From an uncultured Hyphomonadaceae bacterium (GTDB lineage: Bacteria; Pseudomonadota; Alphaproteobacteria; Caulobacterales; Hyphomonadaceae), in contig CALLCD010000162.1 in assembly GCA_938049795.1 (NCBI GenBank), positions 1-9,471 of the forward strand: a DNA stretch of 9,471 nucleotides. The letters run 5' to 3'. The translations under genes were made by a program, and so were the position numbers. A model generated the notes under the pieces. It made no database searches. It was not told where the DNA came from and saw only the letters and a list, made by a program, of their open reading frames with translations. Below are positions 6,895 to 9,471 of the stretch, one piece after another (the first letter of the stretch is position 1; the number at the start of each line of letters is the position of its first letter).

Positions 6895-8205
6895 CTAGCT
6901 CCCAAGGCCCTGATAGATCGGGAAGCGTGCCGTCAGCGCCTTAACTTCGCTGCGCACTTTGTTTTCCGTCTCGCTTGTGTCCCCCCCTGCGGCCAGCGCA
7001 TCGACAATGGTTACAATCCACTTGCCGATCTGGGTGAACTCCGCCTCGCCAAAGCCGCGCGTTGTGCCCGCCGGCGCGCCAACCCGAATGCCGCTGGTCA
7101 CGGTCGGCTTCTCCGGATCAAACGGCACGCCATTTTTGTTGCACGTGATAAAGGCCCGCTCCAGCGCCTCTTCGGCTGCATTACCTTTGACGCCTTTGGG
7201 CCGCAAATCAATCAGCGCCAGATGCGTGTCCGTGCCGCCCGACACCACGTCGAGGCCGCCCGCTTTGACGGCCGCTGCGAGCGCCTGCGCATTTTTGATC
7301 ACCTGCCCCGTATAGGCTTTGTAATCCTCGCTCAGCGCCTCGCCAAACGCCACCGCCTTGCCCGCAATCACATGCATGAGCGGGCCGCCCTGAATGCCGG
7401 GGAACACGGCCGAGTTGACCTTTTTGGCTATCTTTTCGTCATTGGTCAGCACCATGCCGCCGCGTGGGCCGCGCAGTGTCTTGTGCGTCGTCGTCGTCGC
7501 CACATGCGCATGATCGAGCGGATTTGGGTGATGCCCGCCTGCAACAAGTCCGGAAAAATGGGCCATATCCACGAGGAAATATGCGCCCACTTCGTCGGCA
7601 ATCGCGCGAAACTTCGCAAAGTCGATCTGGCGCGGATAGGCCGACCCGCCGGCAATGATCATTTGCGGTTTGTGCTCGCGCGCGAGCGTCGCCACTTCGT
7701 CAAAATCAATCAGATCATCCTCGCGCCGCACCCCATATTGCACCGCATTAAACCATTTGCCCGACTGGTTCGGTCTTGCGCCGTGGGTCAGGTGCCCGCC
7801 CGCATCAAGGCTCATGCCAAGGATCGTATCGCCCGGCTTGATCAGCGCCTGGAACACGGCCTGATTGGCCTGACTGCCCGAATTGGGCTGCACATTTGCA
7901 AAGCCGCAATGAAACAAGGCCTTCGCCCGATCAATCGCCAAAGTCTCGACCACATCGACATGTTCGCAGCCGCCATAATAGCGCCGCCCGGCATAACCTT
8001 CGGCATATTTGTTCGTCAGCACCGTCCCTTGCGCTTCCAGCACGGCTTGGGAGACAATATTCTCCGACGCGATCAGTTCGATCTGTTCTTGCTGACGGGT
8101 TTGCTCGTCCTCGATTGCCGCGAAAACGGCACCATCGCGTTGCGACAATGGCGTGCCGAAAAATGCTGTCGGAGCCAAGTCCTGTGGGGGCGCTGAGTCA
8201 GCCAT
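6895..8205 (-). CDS. glyA: Serine hydroxymethyltransferase
   Basis: Pyridoxal-phosphate enzyme that transfers the serine hydroxymethyl group to tetrahydrofolate, yielding glycine and 5,10-methylenetetrahydrofolate. At 436 residues it is full length. Recognisable landmarks are IELIASENIVS (about 42-52), TNKYAEGYAGRRYYGGCE (64-81), the QPNSGSQAN segment (106-114), the cofactor-binding VDMAHFSGL (212-220), and TTTTHKTLRGPRGG with the Schiff-base lysine at 242. The C-terminal VTSGIRVGAPAGTTRGF is also present. The ATG at 8205 has AGAGGA seven bases upstream. It heads the minus-strand block and shares a 203-bp divergent control region with mucR. Its product glycine is also a substrate of HemA, encoded nearby; that link is metabolic, not proof of coregulation. 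Confidence 0.98.
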   Translation of the reverse strand: MADSAPPQDLAPTAFFGTPLSQRDGAVFAAIEDEQTRQQEQIELIASENIVSQAVLEAQGTVLTNKYAEGYAGRRYYGGCEHVDVVETLAIDRAKALFHCGFANVQPNSGSQANQAVFQALIKPGDTILGMSLDAGGHLTHGARPNQSGKWFNAVQYGVRREDDLIDFDEVATLAREHKPQMIIAGGSAYPRQIDFAKFRAIADEVGAYFLVDMAHFSGLVAGGHHPNPLDHAHVATTTTHKTLRGPRGGMVLTNDEKIAKKVNSAVFPGIQGGPLMHVIAGKAVAFGEALSEDYKAYTGQVIKNAQALAAAVKAGGLDVVSGGTDTHLALIDLRPKGVKGNAAEEALERAFITCNKNGVPFDPEKPTVTSGIRVGAPAGTTRGFGEAEFTQIGKWIVTIVDALAAGGDTSETENKVRSEVKALTARFPIYQGLGS

Positions 8206-8212
8206 AACTGTG

Positions 8213-8218
8213 TCCTCT
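8213..8218 (-). promoter_or_regulatory. Ribosome binding site of glyA
   Basis: AGAGGA on the minus strand, seven bases before the ATG at 8205. It is the clearest Shine-Dalgarno match in the window and fixes the glyA start. Confidence 0.7.
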
Positions 8219-8260
8219 AATAGAATGTCGAGTCGGGGAATATGCTTCAGTGTGATGTAC

Positions 8261-8307
8261 GTCCAGCCCTTGCGCGTAGCAAGAGATAAACCAAGCTTGG
8301 ACTGGAC
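8261..8307 (-). promoter_or_regulatory. Symmetric element that could fold as a three-way junction in the glyA leader
   Basis: Read as a glyA leader transcript, GUCCAG (8307-8302) pairs with CUGGAC (8266-8261) as a closing stem. After one base comes the perfect palindrome CCAAGCUUGG (8300-8291). After five more bases CUCUUGC (8285-8279) pairs with GCAAGGG (8273-8267) around the loop UACGC, seven pairs including one G-U. The last stem abuts the closing stem. The element ends 55 bases before the glyA ATG. The same symmetry exists on the plus strand, ahead of mucR, and could instead be protein-binding DNA. I do not recognise it as any known riboswitch class. Confidence 0.3.
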
Positions 8308-8408
8308 AATTTGCCGCCAATCTGGTCAACATGAACAGAACATTAATACTGACTCGGCAGAACCATTCCTAGGTAATCACTCTCCCATTCACTCAGGATA
8401 CTTGTATT

Positions 8409-8831
8409 ATGACCACTGAAATTAACAAGACTGAAGACTTTCCGAACATATTGGAGATGACGACATCAATCGTATCCGCCTTCCTCTCCAATAATGCCGT
8501 CCAAGCCAACCATATTCCTGACATCATCAACAATGTACACACCGCTTTGACCGGCGTCAGTGCCCCGAAACCTTATGACCGAGCAAGGCAGGACCCGGCT
8601 GTGCCGATTGGTAAGTCCATCACCAAGGACTATCTCGTCTGTCTTGAAGATGGCCGGAAGCTGAAAATGCTCAAAAGACATTTGCGCTCGAAGTACCAAC
8701 TCACCCCCGAAGAATACCGCGCGCGCTGGGATCTGCCCGCCGACTATCCGATGGTTGCGCCCAATTATGCCAAGCGCCGGTCTGAATTTGCCAAGGAAAT
8801 TGGTTTGGGTCGCAAGAAAAAAGCCAGCTAA
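8409..8831 (+). CDS. mucR: MucR/Ros-family transcriptional regulator with an incomplete zinc site
   Basis: DNA-binding regulator of the alphaproteobacterial MucR/Ros family, which controls exopolysaccharide, virulence and cell-cycle genes and often its own promoter. The 140 residues have a variable N-terminal region linked to oligomerisation in the family (about 1-65), then the conserved core: DYLVCLEDGRKLKMLKRHLRS (74-94), LTPEEYRARWDLPADYPMVAPNYAKRRSEFAKEIGLGRK (98-136). In Ros the zinc ligands are Cys, Cys, His, His. Here the corresponding residues are Cys78, Asp81, His91 and Tyr96 (with Lys95 beside it), so at most three plausible ligands remain. Some family members are known to use Asp or to fold without zinc. 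AGGA lies ten bases before the ATG. It is the only plus-strand gene and converges on hemA. Which genes it controls cannot be told from here. Confidence 0.93.
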   Translation: MTTEINKTEDFPNILEMTTSIVSAFLSNNAVQANHIPDIINNVHTALTGVSAPKPYDRARQDPAVPIGKSITKDYLVCLEDGRKLKMLKRHLRSKYQLTPEEYRARWDLPADYPMVAPNYAKRRSEFAKEIGLGRKKKAS

Positions 8832-8840
8832 ACCCTCAGC

Positions 8841-9471
8841 TTAAGCGGCAACTTCCATACCCAGTTGCTTCCAGATGGCAAGCAGGGCCGCAACCAGATC
8901 ATCCATCATCTCTTCGGAATGGACCGGGCTCGGCGTGAACCGCAACCGTTCGGTCCCTTTCGGCACGGTCGGATAATTGATCGGCTGGACATAGATGCCA
9001 AAGTCAAACAGCAACGTGTCCGACAATGCCTTGCACCGTTCCGGATCGCCGATCAGCAAGGGCACGATATGGCTCTCGCTTGGCATGACGGGCAAACCGG
9101 CCGCTTTCATTTTCTGTTTCAGCAACGCCGCTTTCGCCTGATGGGTCTGGCGCAAGCGGACGCCTTCTTCGCTGCGCAGCTTGCTGACACTTGCTAGCGC
9201 GCCTGCGGCCATCACCGGACAGGTCGAGGTCGTAAAGATAAAGCCCGACGCCATTGAGCGGATCGCATCAATCATGGTGACATCGCCGGCAATATAACCG
9301 CCCATCACGCCATAGGCTTTGGCCAGCGTACCTTCGATAATATCAACCCGGCCCATCACATTGTCGCGCTGGGCCACGCCTGCGCCCTCATGCCCGTACA
9401 TGCCAACCGCATGCACTTCGTCGAGATAGGTGATCGCGTCAAACTCGTCGGCCAGATCGCAAATCTCGCTG
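8841..9471 (-). CDS. hemA: 5-aminolevulinate synthase, N-terminal half cut off by the window
   Basis: Pyridoxal-phosphate enzyme that condenses glycine with succinyl-CoA to 5-aminolevulinate, the first step of tetrapyrrole synthesis in the C4 pathway, a hallmark of alphaproteobacteria and mitochondria. The reading frame is open to the right edge and gives about 209 C-terminal residues of a usual 400 or so. It begins at DEFDAITYLDEVHAVGMYG, with the cofactor-contacting aspartate and histidine. It continues with DIIEGTLAKAYGVMGGYIAG, carrying the Schiff-base lysine, then SGFIFTTSTCPVMAAGA. Near the end are YVQPINYPTVPKGTERLRFTPSPVH and a short tail. The stop at 8841 is 9 bp from the mucR stop on the other strand, with no evident terminator between them. 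The frame starts upstream of the window, so the start cannot be assigned. Confidence 0.97.
   Translation of the reverse strand, partial: SEICDLADEFDAITYLDEVHAVGMYGHEGAGVAQRDNVMGRVDIIEGTLAKAYGVMGGYIAGDVTMIDAIRSMASGFIFTTSTCPVMAAGALASVSKLRSEEGVRLRQTHQAKAALLKQKMKAAGLPVMPSESHIVPLLIGDPERCKALSDTLLFDFGIYVQPINYPTVPKGTERLRFTPSPVHSEEMMDDLVAALLAIWKQLGMEVAA

Larger units (their letters stand above)
8206..8408. other. Divergent intergenic region between glyA and mucR
   Basis: This 203-bp region must carry promoters for both glyA (leftward) and mucR (rightward). It contains the glyA ribosome binding site, the symmetric element at 8261-8307 with a tandem TGGAC repeat (8298-8307), and an AGGA ten bases before the mucR ATG (8395-8398). 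GANTC sites occur at 8230-8234 and 8351-8355. The mucR-proximal part (8331-8408) is more AT-rich than the genes. I could not place convincing -35/-10 pairs. Confidence 0.6.

Noticed and set aside
6826..8196. A 456-codon open frame on the plus strand opposite glyA
   Set aside because: It is rich in Arg, His and Ala with no recognisable domain and lies exactly antisense to a well-conserved glyA. Long antisense frames are common opposite GC-rich genes with strong codon bias.
8829..8846. Bidirectional terminator between the converging mucR and hemA genes
   Set aside because: Only an 8-bp palindrome GCTTAAGC is present (8839-8846), without a stable stem or T-runs.
1..9471. Mobile elements, CRISPR arrays, tRNA or rRNA genes, defence systems
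   Set aside because: No transposase, integrase, repeat-spacer pattern or conserved RNA gene sequence was seen. The gene content is conserved housekeeping and gene order is intact, so there is no sign of an inserted island.

Overview
The window is a housekeeping stretch of an alphaproteobacterial chromosome. Four things point there. The gene order glyA-nrdR-ribD-ribE-ribBA-ribH-nusB-thiL-hppA is typical of the class. HemA is the glycine-dependent 5-aminolevulinate synthase (C4 pathway). There is a Ros/MucR-family regulator. RibBA has the worn-out GTP cyclohydrolase II half often seen in these bacteria. A CtrA-like box and GANTC (CcrM-type) sites would suit a stalked or dimorphic marine lineage such as Hyphomonadales or Caulobacterales, but that is only inference. 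I see no mobile element, CRISPR array, tRNA or rRNA.

Layout, right to left as transcribed: the 3' half of hemA (minus strand) enters at the right edge and converges on mucR (plus strand), with 9 bp between their stops. A 203-bp divergent intergenic region (8206-8408) separates mucR from glyA and holds the glyA ribosome binding site, a symmetric element that could fold as a three-way junction, and two GANTC sites. From glyA leftward everything is on the minus strand and tightly packed: glyA-nrdR (3 bp apart), nrdR-ribD (4 bp), ribD-ribE (107 bp, perhaps an internal promoter), ribE-ribBA (8-bp overlap), ribBA-ribH (4-bp overlap), ribH-nusB (4-bp overlap), nusB-thiL (35 bp). A 222-bp gap with a strong bulged hairpin and a CtrA-like box then precedes hppA, which runs off the left edge.

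Function: the centre is the riboflavin pathway. RibB makes the four-carbon unit, RibH joins it to the pyrimidine, RibE dismutates lumazine to riboflavin, and the RibD-type reductase works upstream on the pyrimidine. Two early activities are not visible. The RibD protein has only the reductase domain, with no deaminase, and the C-terminal half of RibBA has no cysteine and so lacks the zinc site of GTP cyclohydrolase II. Both must be encoded elsewhere if the pathway is complete. GlyA (one-carbon units), NrdR (ribonucleotide reductase repressor), NusB (antitermination), ThiL (thiamine diphosphate) and HppA (proton-pumping pyrophosphatase) complete a growth and cofactor cluster.

I did not find an undescribed system. 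The points most worth a second look are the deaminase-less RibD, the possible structured glyA leader and the MucR protein missing part of its zinc site.
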